Shown: positions 17,182 through 24,933 of the stretch, one piece after another
Layout of the letters: each line of letters starts with the position of its first letter
Numbering within the stretch: the stretch's first letter is position 1
Source of the DNA: an uncultured Anaerolineae bacterium
GTDB taxonomy: Bacteria > Chloroflexota > Anaerolineae > CG2-30-64-16
DNA length: 64,000 nucleotides
NCBI GenBank assembly: GCA_937124585.1
Contig: CAKZKT010000116.1
Coordinates: forward strand, 26,664 to 90,663
Direction of reading: 5' to 3'
Notes under the pieces: model-generated
Told to the model about the DNA's origin: nothing
Databases searched by the model: none
What the model saw: only the letters and a program-made list of their open reading frames with translations
Program-made: the position numbers and the translations under genes

Positions 17182-18531
17182 TCAAGCGGCAACCTCCACC
17201 GGAGCTTGCTGCCGATAGAAGAAGGTATCGAGCGCCAGCGCTGCTGCGCCGATCACGCCGACTTTGCGGCCATAGCCGGTGACGCGCAGCGCCACACGGT
17301 CGCCCAGGCCGGCGAAGGCGCGACGGCGCATCGTCTCGCCGATGCGCTCCAGCATCAGATCGGCGCCGGCGGCGAACAGGCCGCCCAGGATGATCATGTC
17401 GGGGTTGACCAGGTTGACGATGTTGGCCAGGGCGGTGCCGATGTAAAAGGCTCGTTCGTCGAGCAGGCTCAGCGCCGCGCGATCGCCCGCGCGCGCGGCG
17501 GCAAAGATGCGCTCGATCGGGGTGTCGGGCGCATCGGCCATGACGCGCAGCTGGGCCGCTGCGGCGTCGCCGGGGTCCGCCGTTGGGCCGTTGCCAGCCA
17601 AACTGGCGGCCAGGATCGAGTCGGGCGCACGGGCCGCCAACGCACGTGCCAGGCGGACGATCTCCGGTTCCGATACGAGCGTTTCCAGGCAGCCGGTGTT
17701 GCCGCAGCGACAGGCCGCGCCGCCCGCCGGGATCATCGTCATGTGGCCGATCTCACCGGCGCCGGCCAGACTGCCGCGATACACGTTGCCATCCACGACG
17801 AAGCCGGCGCCGACGCCGACGCGTCCGTAGACGAACGCCAGGATGTTGACCCCACGGCCCACTCCGAACATCGCCTCGGCCAGGGCCATGGCGCGCACAT
17901 TGTTGTCCACGAAGACGGGCAGGCCCAGGCGTCGCGCGAAGATCTCGCGCAGCGGCACATTGCGCCAGCCCAGGTTGGGCGCCAATACGTTGACGCCGTT
18001 CACCAGATCTACCAGGCCGGATGCACCGACGCCCAGCCCGACGAGTGCCGCGCGGCTGATGCCGGCCTGGCCGATCGTCGCGTCCGTCAGGGGGATCACC
18101 TGTTCGAGCAGCTCTGTCGCTGCGATGTCTGTCGGATGCGACAGCACCTGGTAGCAACGCAAGCGGCCGAAGAGGTCGGTCACGCCGACGCGCACGGTGT
18201 CCACGCCGAAATGAATGCCAACCGCGTAGCGGGCGGTCGGCACGATGCTGACGAGCGTGGGCGGTCGGCCGGCGCCGGAACGGTTGTTGCCGTTTCGGCC
18301 TTCGGCATTGCCCTCCTTGCCCGTCTCGGCGACGATCCCCTGTTCCAACAGCTCGGCGATCAAATTGGTGATGGTTGTCGAGGAGAGACCGGTGAGCTGA
18401 GCCAGGTGCACGCGCGAGGTGGGCCCCTGATGCAGCAACGTCAGCAGCACGGCGCGCAGGTTGTGTGATTTAATATTGCCGATGCTGCGTCCTGTGAGAG
18501 TGGGTCGTTGCAGGATATCTCGTTGCATCAT
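17182..18531 (-). CDS. ROK-family transcriptional regulator (XylR/NagC type)
   Basis: 449 residues. Winged-helix DNA-binding domain at about 20-85 (HLAQLTGLSSTTITNLIAEL), then a ROK sugar-binding domain. The zinc site CRCGNTGCLE near residue 280, with the preceding GHMTM histidine, is intact. The kinase features are eroded: the ATP-binding start reads GIHFGVDTVR, and the position of the catalytic Asp appears to be Asn in VDNNVRAMALAE. It is therefore a repressor, not a sugar kinase. A strong promoter and a candidate operator lie upstream. Likely controls the divergent flow of the sugar region and itself. Confidence 0.9.
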   Translation of the reverse strand: MMQRDILQRPTLTGRSIGNIKSHNLRAVLLTLLHQGPTSRVHLAQLTGLSSTTITNLIAELLEQGIVAETGKEGNAEGRNGNNRSGAGRPPTLVSIVPTARYAVGIHFGVDTVRVGVTDLFGRLRCYQVLSHPTDIAATELLEQVIPLTDATIGQAGISRAALVGLGVGASGLVDLVNGVNVLAPNLGWRNVPLREIFARRLGLPVFVDNNVRAMALAEAMFGVGRGVNILAFVYGRVGVGAGFVVDGNVYRGSLAGAGEIGHMTMIPAGGAACRCGNTGCLETLVSEPEIVRLARALAARAPDSILAASLAGNGPTADPGDAAAAQLRVMADAPDTPIERIFAAARAGDRAALSLLDERAFYIGTALANIVNLVNPDMIILGGLFAAGADLMLERIGETMRRRAFAGLGDRVALRVTGYGRKVGVIGAAALALDTFFYRQQAPVEVAA

Positions 18532-18558
18532 TGCCTGCCCGGATAGGCGCTCACGAGG

Positions 18559-18585
18559 ATTTATTCCTCAAGACAAGAAATAAAT
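18559..18585. promoter_or_regulatory. Candidate ROK operator
   Basis: ATTTATT, 13 bases, AATAAAT: a 7-base inverted repeat in an AT-rich patch of GC-rich DNA, 8 bases beyond the -10 box of the ROK gene. A binding repressor here would block early elongation. An ATTTATT half-site recurs at about 18646. A/T-rich arms of this kind are typical of NagC/Mlc-class sites. Confidence 0.5.
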
Positions 18586-18592
18586 TAAGCTG

Positions 18593-18621
18593 ATTATCGC
18601 GCAAAGAACAGCGTTTGTCAA
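18593..18621 (-). promoter_or_regulatory. Promoter of the ROK gene
   Basis: TTGACA (18621-18616), 17-base spacer, GATAAT (18598-18593) on the minus strand, 62 bases before the ATG at 18531. Near-consensus housekeeping promoter. Confidence 0.7.
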
Positions 18622-18692
18622 GTCTCTCGACGGCTTTTCAAGGGTATTTATTTTGGTTTTGGATTAATTGGGAGAAACGGGATGATCTGCGT

Positions 18693-18739
18693 GCCGGGGG
18701 TTTCTGGCGGCGGCTTAGCCGCCGTCAGAAACCCCCGGC
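18693..18739. terminator. Long hairpin after the class II aldolase gene
   Basis: 22-base stem with a single G-T pair and a TTA loop (arms start GCCGGGGG and end CCCCCGGC). It lies 29 bases beyond the aldolase stop on the minus strand and before the ROK promoter, so it is well placed to separate the two transcription units. There is no U-run, so termination is inferred; it may instead be a mobile palindrome. Confidence 0.5.
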
Positions 18740-18767
18740 GGAAATTGGTTGGAAGTCGGTTGCGGCA

Positions 18768-19526
18768 TCACACGCCGAGCTTTTGCCGACGATAGAGTTC
18801 ATCGGGCCGGGTGTGGATACGGGCCACGTCTTTGTCCGAGAGGAAATGCGGGCCGCCGGCTGCGAAGGTGCCCAGCAGGATGCGCGCCGTCTTGACAGCC
18901 ATGGCCGTGGTGTCCTCGACTTGTTGTGCCGTTTTGCCCAGGACGATCAGGCCGTGGTTCTGGATGAGGATGACGCGTGGCAGCTCGTTGCGTTCGTCAA
19001 TGTAGCGGTTGATGCGCGCCCACGTCTCGCGCGCCAGCGGCACGCCCGGATCGGTGTACGGCACGAGCACCGGGGCGGGGCCGCACAGCACGATCTCATC
19101 GGGAAAGATGCGGCCGGCGTAGGCGGCCTCGAACCCGACCGCGCAGGTGAGCGCGTTGACCGCCATGGGGTGGGTATGTCCGACCCAGTTGATGCCGGGC
19201 AGGCTCAGGCAGAGCGCGTGGAGCAGCGTTTCGACCGAGGGGTGGCCCGGCGCGTCGGGGTCTACCTTTGCCGCGGCCAGCCCGGCCCTCACCTCTGCGT
19301 CGGTCAGCCCTTCTCGCTCCATCAGGGCCAGCACGCGCGCGAAGGCAACTTGAACGAAGCCGCGCTCGGTGATCGTGCGCAGCTCGGTGCCGCTGGCTTT
19401 CACGTAAAAGCTGTGTTCATCCAGCCGCGCCGAGGTATTGCCCTCGCCCAAGATGACGTAGTCGTTTTCGGGCCGGCCCAAGGTGTTGGACAAAGCGACC
19501 AGTTGTTTCAGAATGTCGGTGCTCAT
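18768..19526 (-). CDS. Class II aldolase/adducin family aldolase (RhaD/FucA type)
   Basis: 252 residues. Zinc ligands His117, His119 (GHTHP) and His191 (QNHGL) and the catalytic Glu99 are all present, so the enzyme should be active. Family members cleave L-fuculose-1-P or L-rhamnulose-1-P into dihydroxyacetone phosphate and L-lactaldehyde. It lies 27 bases downstream of the rhamnose mutarotase gene, which supports a 6-deoxyhexose substrate. No kinase gene is nearby to supply the phosphorylated ketose. A weak GGATA site precedes the ATG. Confidence 0.88.
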   Translation of the reverse strand: MSTDILKQLVALSNTLGRPENDYVILGEGNTSARLDEHSFYVKASGTELRTITERGFVQVAFARVLALMEREGLTDAEVRAGLAAAKVDPDAPGHPSVETLLHALCLSLPGINWVGHTHPMAVNALTCAVGFEAAYAGRIFPDEIVLCGPAPVLVPYTDPGVPLARETWARINRYIDERNELPRVILIQNHGLIVLGKTAQQVEDTTAMAVKTARILLGTFAAGGPHFLSDKDVARIHTRPDELYRRQKLGV

Positions 19527-19553
19527 AACGAATATCCTTTGCGTGTCAAGCCG

Positions 19554-19877
19554 TCAGTCCAGATGAAAGACTTCTTTCAGCTCGACCATCGCTTCATCGG
19601 CGCGTTTTCCGTCCAGCGCTTCGAAATAGGGTGCCATGAACGCCTGCCAGCGGGCATTGACCTCTTCTCGGCTCATGCCTTCGAGGGAAGCCTGGAAACT
19701 CTCCGCGGCCTCGAAGTAACCGAAGAGCAAGCCATCATCGCGCATAAAGAGCGAATAGTTATGCCAGCCATTCCGCCTCAGCGCGTCCAGCATCTCCGGC
19801 CAGACAGCCTCGTGATGCTTCTTATACTCCGCGATTTTATCCTGCCGCACCTTCAGCAGGAAACCAACACGCTTCAT
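19554..19877 (-). CDS. rhaM: L-rhamnose mutarotase
   Basis: 107 residues, the normal RhaM length. Tyr18 and His22 are at the same positions as the catalytic pair of E. coli RhaM, and the HNYSLF segment and WQAFMAPYFE helix are typical. It interconverts the alpha and beta anomers of L-rhamnose, feeding the beta form to the isomerase. GGAGG precedes the ATG. Together with the aldolase downstream and the isomerase-like gene upstream it defines a rhamnose/fucose-type module. Confidence 0.9.
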   Translation of the reverse strand: MKRVGFLLKVRQDKIAEYKKHHEAVWPEMLDALRRNGWHNYSLFMRDDGLLFGYFEAAESFQASLEGMSREEVNARWQAFMAPYFEALDGKRADEAMVELKEVFHLD

Positions 19878-19961
19878 GATTTATCCTCCGAATGCTTTGA
19901 TTTGAGTCTATTCAAAAACCGGAATGCCCACAGAGTAGAGCGAGGGACAACACGCATGACG

Positions 19962-20235
19962 CGGACACTCCCGGAGGCCACGGATAACATGCGGCGCGCC
20001 CCCGCCGCCTCCGTGGCCTCCGTGCCCTCCGTGTCGGGCAAGAGACAACCAGCACGACACGGACACTCCCGGAGGCCACGGATAACGTGCGGCGCGCATC
20101 TGTAGCCTCCGTGGTCTCCGTGCCCTCCGTGTCAGGCGCGAGACAACCAGCACGACACGGACACTCCCGGAGGCCACGGATAACATGCGGCGCGCATCCG
20201 TAGCCTCCGTGCTCTCCGTGTCGAGCCCCCTCCGT
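19962..20235. repeat. Three tandem copies of a ~98-bp repeat with inverted arms
   Basis: Units start at about 19962, 20060 and 20159 with CGGACACTCCCGGAGGCCAC. Each ends in pieces complementary to its start (CCGTGGCCTCCG, CCCTCCGTGTC), so each copy can fold on itself. The array fills nearly all of the 366-base gap between the isomerase-like stop and the mutarotase start; no gene is visible. Confidence 0.85.
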
Positions 20236-20243
20236 GTCGGATC

Positions 20244-21704
20244 CTATCCCACCACCGCCAGCTCAATCTCCAACAGCTGCGCCAGCTTCCGAATTTTCCC
20301 CACCTGACGCCCAACCCCCAGCGCGCAGTGATGCGTCGGCCCCTCCTCCGACCAGCGATTCATGAACTCGGCCGGATCGAGGCCGAATCTGAGCCGGGAA
20401 TTCGTATTGCCGATCTCCAACCGCGGGCCCGGCAGCGATTCCCCTTCGGCCGCCAACATCTTGAGCCGCCCCTCGGCCGTCTGCGTCACCCCCAGGATCG
20501 TGATCGGCCCGGTTTTCACATTGAACTCGACCGAGACACCGTACCCGCGCTTGCCGTGATACAGCCCCAGCCCGCGCAGCACCGGCTTACCCTCGCTGAT
20601 CGCAATGTGACCCGGCCCATCGTGGCCCATCAAGATAAAATCCTCGACGAAATCCATTGCATAGAACTCAGTGTAGGAACCGCCCGCGCCCATGCGATCC
20701 ATCATCAGCATTGCCACGCACGTCTTCAGATCCCCTTCGCCGGCAGCCGGAATCCCGCGGCCGGTGAGCAACGAATTGCCGACGATCAGACTGGCGCCCA
20801 ATTCCTCGTTCGCATTGCCATCCAACCCTCGATAATAGTAGGTCAGGCCGTCCAGATCGAAATCGGCTACCAATCGGTCCAGGCCGACCGCCACGCGTGC
20901 GGCCCAGCGTAGCGCCTCCTCCGTCACCGGCATCGAGATCTTATCGCGGCCGGGCTGTGCGATCTCGAACACCTGTCGGATCTCCGCCACTTTCGCGGCG
21001 ACCTCCTCCTCGGTCGCCGCGGCGACGCGCTGATGCAAATCGTCCATCTCCAACACTTCGACATGCGCGCCGAGTTGCGCGTGGTGCATAGTGAAATCGG
21101 AGTACATGTCCAGCATGCCGGGGTAAGTATGGCCGAGGAAGCCGATGCGGGCCGCATTCAGCGCCCGCTTGACGCGGGCCGCCGCGATCCAGTCAGCGAT
21201 CTCGGCCCAGGCGCGGTCGAAGTAGCGACCGGCATAACCGGCGATCGGATTCAGCAGGCCGCTGACGACATTGAAGGGAATGCGACTGCGCGCGAAAGCA
21301 TTGGCGATCTCAGGCACGCAGCACGCAGAGCAATTCGCCAGCCATTCGCCGGTATCGGTATTCGGATAATCGAGCGCGGCCGTAGGCTGCAGGTTGAGAA
21401 TCACCACGGGCGCCTTGCCGCGCTGCACCGCGGGCAGCACCTGCGACGAAGTCGCGTAGGTGCCGACGTAACAGATGATCAGATCAACCTGTTCGCCGGC
21501 GAACAGATCGCCGGCTGCCACAGCCGTCGGTGCGGTGTCCACCAGCCCGGCTGAGACGACTTCTGCGCCCATTTCAGCCAGTCGGGCCACCACCTGTGCT
21601 TGGTAGCCCTCCAGCCGTTCCTTCAGCCCTGCGAATTGCGGCCAATATGCCGCCAAGCCGATCCCGAACAAGCCGATTTTCGCCGCTGTTGCTTTACGCG
21701 TCAT
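20244..21704 (-). CDS. L-arabinose/L-fucose isomerase family protein
   Basis: 486 residues, close to L-arabinose isomerase in length. The GEGDLK motif (Glu323) matches the first metal-ligand Glu region of AraA, and the late THHCALGVG segment (histidines near 458) matches the C-terminal metal His region. It begins with a Rossmann-like half (GLFGIGLAAYWPQF). It would isomerise an aldose to a ketose with Mn2+. Placed upstream of rhaM and a class II aldolase, it may act as a non-orthologous rhamnose or fucose isomerase rather than on arabinose. GAGGCGG-like site precedes the ATG. Confidence 0.8.
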   Translation of the reverse strand: MTRKATAAKIGLFGIGLAAYWPQFAGLKERLEGYQAQVVARLAEMGAEVVSAGLVDTAPTAVAAGDLFAGEQVDLIICYVGTYATSSQVLPAVQRGKAPVVILNLQPTAALDYPNTDTGEWLANCSACCVPEIANAFARSRIPFNVVSGLLNPIAGYAGRYFDRAWAEIADWIAAARVKRALNAARIGFLGHTYPGMLDMYSDFTMHHAQLGAHVEVLEMDDLHQRVAAATEEEVAAKVAEIRQVFEIAQPGRDKISMPVTEEALRWAARVAVGLDRLVADFDLDGLTYYYRGLDGNANEELGASLIVGNSLLTGRGIPAAGEGDLKTCVAMLMMDRMGAGGSYTEFYAMDFVEDFILMGHDGPGHIAISEGKPVLRGLGLYHGKRGYGVSVEFNVKTGPITILGVTQTAEGRLKMLAAEGESLPGPRLEIGNTNSRLRFGLDPAEFMNRWSEEGPTHHCALGVGRQVGKIRKLAQLLEIELAVVG

Positions 21705-21868
21705 CTCGCCGCCTCTTGCATACTCGATCTATGCAGCCTTTTGCTGGCAGCTTTTTCCGCACGAGTGCCGGATGCGCTCACCCTGGGCTGGCGCGTGGCC
21801 TTCTGTGACGTGAAAACGCCCGGTTTCGCCAGAGACCGGGCCCGATGGCCGCCTGTTGTGCCATGCAG

Positions 21869-21897
21869 TTTATACCATAAGCGGCGTTGCCGGACAA
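21869..21897 (-). promoter_or_regulatory. Promoter of the isomerase-rhaM-aldolase unit
   Basis: TTGTCC, 17-base spacer, TATAAA on the minus strand, about 165 bases before the isomerase start. It lies in the 344-base gap between divergent genes, which otherwise shows no gene. Confidence 0.55.
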
Positions 21898-21968
21898 TTC
21901 CACGCCCGGCCCCTGTAACCAACCAACGCGTCCAACGGTTCGTATCAGCCATCGCCTTGCCCACATAT

Positions 21969-21997
21969 TTGACTTTCCGCGTGAGTTCGGGTATAGC
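21969..21997 (+). promoter_or_regulatory. Promoter of the CBM48 gene
   Basis: TTGACT, 17-base spacer, TATAGC on the plus strand, 52 bases before the ATG at 22049. Confidence 0.6.
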
Positions 21998-22048
21998 ACA
22001 ACCAGGAGCAGATGCTCCGCCAGCCATTTGCATTCAGGAGAGAGCCAG

Positions 22049-22351
22049 ATGTTGAGAAAAGATCGCGTGGGGAGCAGCGCCTGGTGGTCGGTGACCTTCG
22101 AGATGCCCGGCGCCGCTGAGGCAGAGGCCTTGTCGGTAGTAGGCGACTTCAACCATTGGGACCCAGAGCGGGGCCGGATGAAATTGCGCAAAGACGGCAT
22201 GTGGGCCAGGACGATCCGCCTCCAGCCCGGAACCTATCGTTTTCGTTATGTCTCGGGTCGGGGCGTGTGGCACAACGACCCGGCAGCCGATGGCTATGAG
22301 CCGTCGGGATTGGGCGAAGACAACTGCCTGTTGGTGGTGGCGGCCGAATAG
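22049..22351 (+). CDS. Stand-alone CBM48/isoamylase N-terminal-like (glycogen-binding) protein
   Basis: 100 residues forming one early-set beta-sandwich domain: VGDFNHWDPERGRMKLRKDG, the aromatic-rich WARTIRLQPG, YRFRYVSG and WHNDPAADGYEP are the signature of CBM48/AMPK-beta-type glycogen-binding modules. There is no attached catalytic domain and no signal peptide. AGGAG precedes the ATG at 22049. It has its own promoter and stands alone between divergent and convergent neighbours. Such orphan domains may tether proteins to glycogen or regulate branching; function here is inferred from the fold only. Confidence 0.82.
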   Translation: MLRKDRVGSSAWWSVTFEMPGAAEAEALSVVGDFNHWDPERGRMKLRKDGMWARTIRLQPGTYRFRYVSGRGVWHNDPAADGYEPSGLGEDNCLLVVAAE

Positions 22352-22420
22352 CCTCGGACCGGCCCGATGACCGCAGGCACCTCTGCAGGAAAGCCCGGTT
22401 CAACACAGCGACCTGTCCGA

Positions 22421-22470
22421 ACAAGCAGACGTCCCCGGCTTCTGACCAGAAGCCGGGGACGTCTGCTTGT
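22421..22470. terminator. Perfect 24-base inverted repeat between convergent genes
   Basis: 24-base arms with a 2-base centre (left arm starts ACAAGCAGACGTCCCC), between the CBM48 and gpmA stops. It is suited to act as a two-way terminator though it has no U-run; its perfection may instead mark a mobile palindrome. Confidence 0.6.
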
Positions 22471-22514
22471 CAGAACACGTCCCCATCCGTGAGGGGGGAC
22501 GGACCGCTTCATCG

Positions 22515-23261
22515 TTAGCGGCGTTGGGCCTGAGCAGCCACAGCCGCGGCTGCCTTAGCGGCCACCTCCGGGTCGCCCAGATAATAGTGTTGGATCGGCT
22601 TCAAGTTGTCGTCCAGCTCGTAGACCAGCGGAATGCCCGTTGGGATGTTGAGCTCAATGATATCGCTGTCCGAAATGTTGTCCAGGTACTTGACCAGCGC
22701 GCGCAGGCTGTTGCCGTGCGCCGCGATCAATACGCGCTTGCCCTCCTTGAGTGCCGGCACGATCGTCTCATGCCAATAGGGCAGGAAGCGGGCCACAGTA
22801 TCCTTCAGACATTCGGTCAGCGGCAGCTCGCCGGGCCCCAGACTGGCATAGCGCGGATCGTTGCCCGGATAGCGCGGATCGTCCGGCGTCAGCGCGGGCG
22901 GCGGGATATCATAGGAGCGCCGCCAGATGAGCACCTGCTTATCGCCGAACCTGGCTGCGGTCTCGGCCTTGTTCAGGCCCTGCAGCGCGCCGTAATGCCG
23001 CTCGTTGAGCCGCCAGGTGTTGTAGATCGGAATCCACATCTGATCGAGCTCATCGAGCACAATCCACAGAGTGCGGATCGCGCGTTTCAGCACCGAGGTG
23101 TACGCCACATCGAAGACATACCCGTCTTCGCGCAACAACTTCCCGGCCTCGTGCGCCTCGGCGATGCCTTTCTCTGAGAGGTCCACATCGGTCCAGCCTG
23201 TGAAGCGGTTCTCTTTGTTCCAGTCGCTCTCGCCGTGGCGAAGCAACACCAGTTTGATCAT
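22515..23261 (-). CDS. gpmA: 2,3-bisphosphoglycerate-dependent phosphoglycerate mutase
   Basis: 248 residues, full length for the dPGM class. His9 ([10 protein letters not shown]) is the phosphorylated residue, Glu87 and His182 ([10 protein letters not shown]) complete the site. Interconverts 3- and 2-phosphoglycerate in glycolysis. The C-terminal 20 residues are an Ala-rich tail. Stands alone, convergent with the CBM48 gene. Confidence 0.97.
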   Translation of the reverse strand: MIKLVLLRHGESDWNKENRFTGWTDVDLSEKGIAEAHEAGKLLREDGYVFDVAYTSVLKRAIRTLWIVLDELDQMWIPIYNTWRLNERHYGALQGLNKAETAARFGDKQVLIWRRSYDIPPPALTPDDPRYPGNDPRYASLGPGELPLTECLKDTVARFLPYWHETIVPALKEGKRVLIAAHGNSLRALVKYLDNISDSDIIELNIPTGIPLVYELDDNLKPIQHYYLGDPEVAAKAAAAVAAQAQRR

Positions 23262-23367
23262 CGGATTGCCTCCATCGTTCTCGAGAAATCAGTCCAAGCA
23301 TTGTGTGCGCCTTCTCATTCGGATAACTCGGCGGCGCAGATCGCACAGCCTGCTGTGGCTGCAGCAG

Positions 23368-24642
23368 CTAGCCGCCCAACTCCACTGCCAGCACATCGTA
23401 ATACGTTCCGGCGCCAAAACCGTCGAACAGCACATGATCACCCGGCTTCAGGCCGGCAAGCTGGCGCAGAAACGCGATCATATTCGAGGCCGCGCTGACG
23501 TTGCCGAAGTCGCTGAGCAGCCAGGGCATCGGAATGCGTATCCCCTCTTTCCACAACTGCTTTTCTTTGAGCTGGTTGATCTTAAGATTCGCGTGATGCA
23601 CGATCGCCACCGCGATGTCGCGGCCCGACATATTGCGCTGTGCCATCAGGTCGCGATAGGCCTGATACACCCCGCGCACCGCCTCGACGCCGTTGCGCAC
23701 GAACAGCTTGACCATGCCCATCGGGCCGGCCATCAACACCGGCGCGGTGGGCTCCTCCGGTTCGTGCATCATCCCGGCCACGCGAATGCTCTGGTCGTCG
23801 GTCTCGATCACCTCGATCAGCGAATCATCGGCCCTGCGCTGGCGAGAGTGCGGATAGGTCATACGTACCTGCAGCACCCCTTCTTCGTCGTAGACCTCGC
23901 GCGTGTCGCCGACGAGAAATTTCATCGTACGGCCTGGGATCAGCCCCAACAGCCCTGCGCCGTTGCCGAAAAGTTGGATGGCCTGGCGGTCGCGCGCCAG
24001 GTGCAGGACACGGCTCAAACCCTCGATGCCGCCGACCAGCACCTTCTTGCCCACCAGGCGCTCGGCGATGTTTTGACGCAGGCTGCGATTGATGGGCAGG
24101 TTCGGATTGAGCGCCAGGTTCAGGGCCGCCACCGAGCCGTCGCATGCCTTGTGCACGCTCACCTTCAGCGCGCGGTCGGGCACGCCGGCCTCTGCCGCGA
24201 TCCGCTCCACATAATCTGCGGCGGCCGGGATGCTGATGCCGACCAGCACCGCCTCGATCTCGGAGATGGCCCACCCGCACGCTTGCGCAGCCGCTGCCAG
24301 CAGTCGCGCGCCGACGCTGACTTCGAGCCGGACATGCTCCTCTTCCGAGAGTTCCGGCACATGATGTCGGCTGATGAAACCCAGCTCCGCCAGGTTTAAG
24401 CGTTCTTCCGGCGTCAGCGGGTAACCCAGACGCTTTTCGATCAGCTCCGGCAGCGTCTGGTTATCATAGGCCACGCCCCACGTCCCATAGGCGCCGCCGA
24501 TCCCCAGCGCCGGGTTCGTCACCTGTTCGATCCCCAGGGGGACACCTGGCCCGATTGGAATCTCTTCCACATGTACGTAGGGACGCTCAAAAAAGGAGGG
24601 AGCAGTTTTCAATTGAGCCTGCGAGGTAACGTTTTCGCCCAT
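23368..24642 (-). CDS. 3-oxoacyl-ACP synthase III (KAS III/FabH-like) family enzyme
   Basis: 424 residues, longer than FabH (about 320). The condensing-enzyme triad is complete: Cys167 in KACDGS, His349 in VHHANLKI, Asn381 in FGNVSAASN. An N-terminal extension of about 40 residues and an insertion near 250-290 explain the length. KAS III-type enzymes condense acyl-CoA with malonyl-ACP; long variants make specialised lipids such as olefin or beta-hydroxy precursors. It stands alone with no fab genes, so housekeeping FabH is unlikely. GAGGGCG precedes the ATG. Confidence 0.8.
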   Translation of the reverse strand: MGENVTSQAQLKTAPSFFERPYVHVEEIPIGPGVPLGIEQVTNPALGIGGAYGTWGVAYDNQTLPELIEKRLGYPLTPEERLNLAELGFISRHHVPELSEEEHVRLEVSVGARLLAAAAQACGWAISEIEAVLVGISIPAAADYVERIAAEAGVPDRALKVSVHKACDGSVAALNLALNPNLPINRSLRQNIAERLVGKKVLVGGIEGLSRVLHLARDRQAIQLFGNGAGLLGLIPGRTMKFLVGDTREVYDEEGVLQVRMTYPHSRQRRADDSLIEVIETDDQSIRVAGMMHEPEEPTAPVLMAGPMGMVKLFVRNGVEAVRGVYQAYRDLMAQRNMSGRDIAVAIVHHANLKINQLKEKQLWKEGIRIPMPWLLSDFGNVSAASNMIAFLRQLAGLKPGDHVLFDGFGAGTYYDVLAVELGG

Positions 24643-24704
24643 CAGACGCCCTCTTCATAACTAACGATAAGCCGTCGGCCTGTGTGCACCGGATACATTC
24701 CCAG

Positions 24705-24778
24705 TACCCCCGGCAGGATTCGAACCTGCGGCCAAGGCGTTAGGAGTGCCTTGCTCTGTCCAACTGAGCTACGGGGGC
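24705..24778 (-). tRNA. tRNA-Arg (anticodon CCU)
   Basis: 74-base cloverleaf: acceptor GCCCCCG/CGGGGGT (1-72 is G-U), D arm GCTC/GAGC, anticodon loop CTCCTAA giving CCU, T arm GCAGG-TTCGAAT-CCTGC, discriminator A. CCA is not encoded. The innermost anticodon-stem pair (31-39) is A-C rather than Watson-Crick. Confidence 0.95.
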
Positions 24779-24879
24779 GCGCAAATCGCCTTCAGAGACC
24801 CGAAGGATCGCCGTAATTATTGCTCATTTTAGCATAATTCGGGCTGCAGGCCAAAACGACCACACGTTCACGTGCGAGA

Positions 24880-24909
24880 TTGGCTTCTTCTGCCGCCGCG
24901 CGGTATAAT
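24880..24909 (+). promoter_or_regulatory. Promoter of the GT2/membrane protein operon
   Basis: TTGGCT, 18-base spacer, TATAAT; only 25 bases separate the -10 from the ATG at 24934, so the leader is very short. Confidence 0.55.
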
Positions 24910-24933
24910 CCGGCCAGCACCGGAGGTGAACTT

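Noticed and set aside
15721..18468. A 915-codon open frame on the plus strand
   Set aside because: It lies antisense to two well-supported genes (isomerase-like, ROK). Arg/Ala/Gln/His-rich composition is typical of reverse-strand frames in high-GC DNA.
17182..18531. A ROK sugar kinase supplying the missing kinase step
   Set aside because: It has a winged-helix domain, a degenerate ATP-binding start and apparently lacks the catalytic Asp, so it is a regulator.
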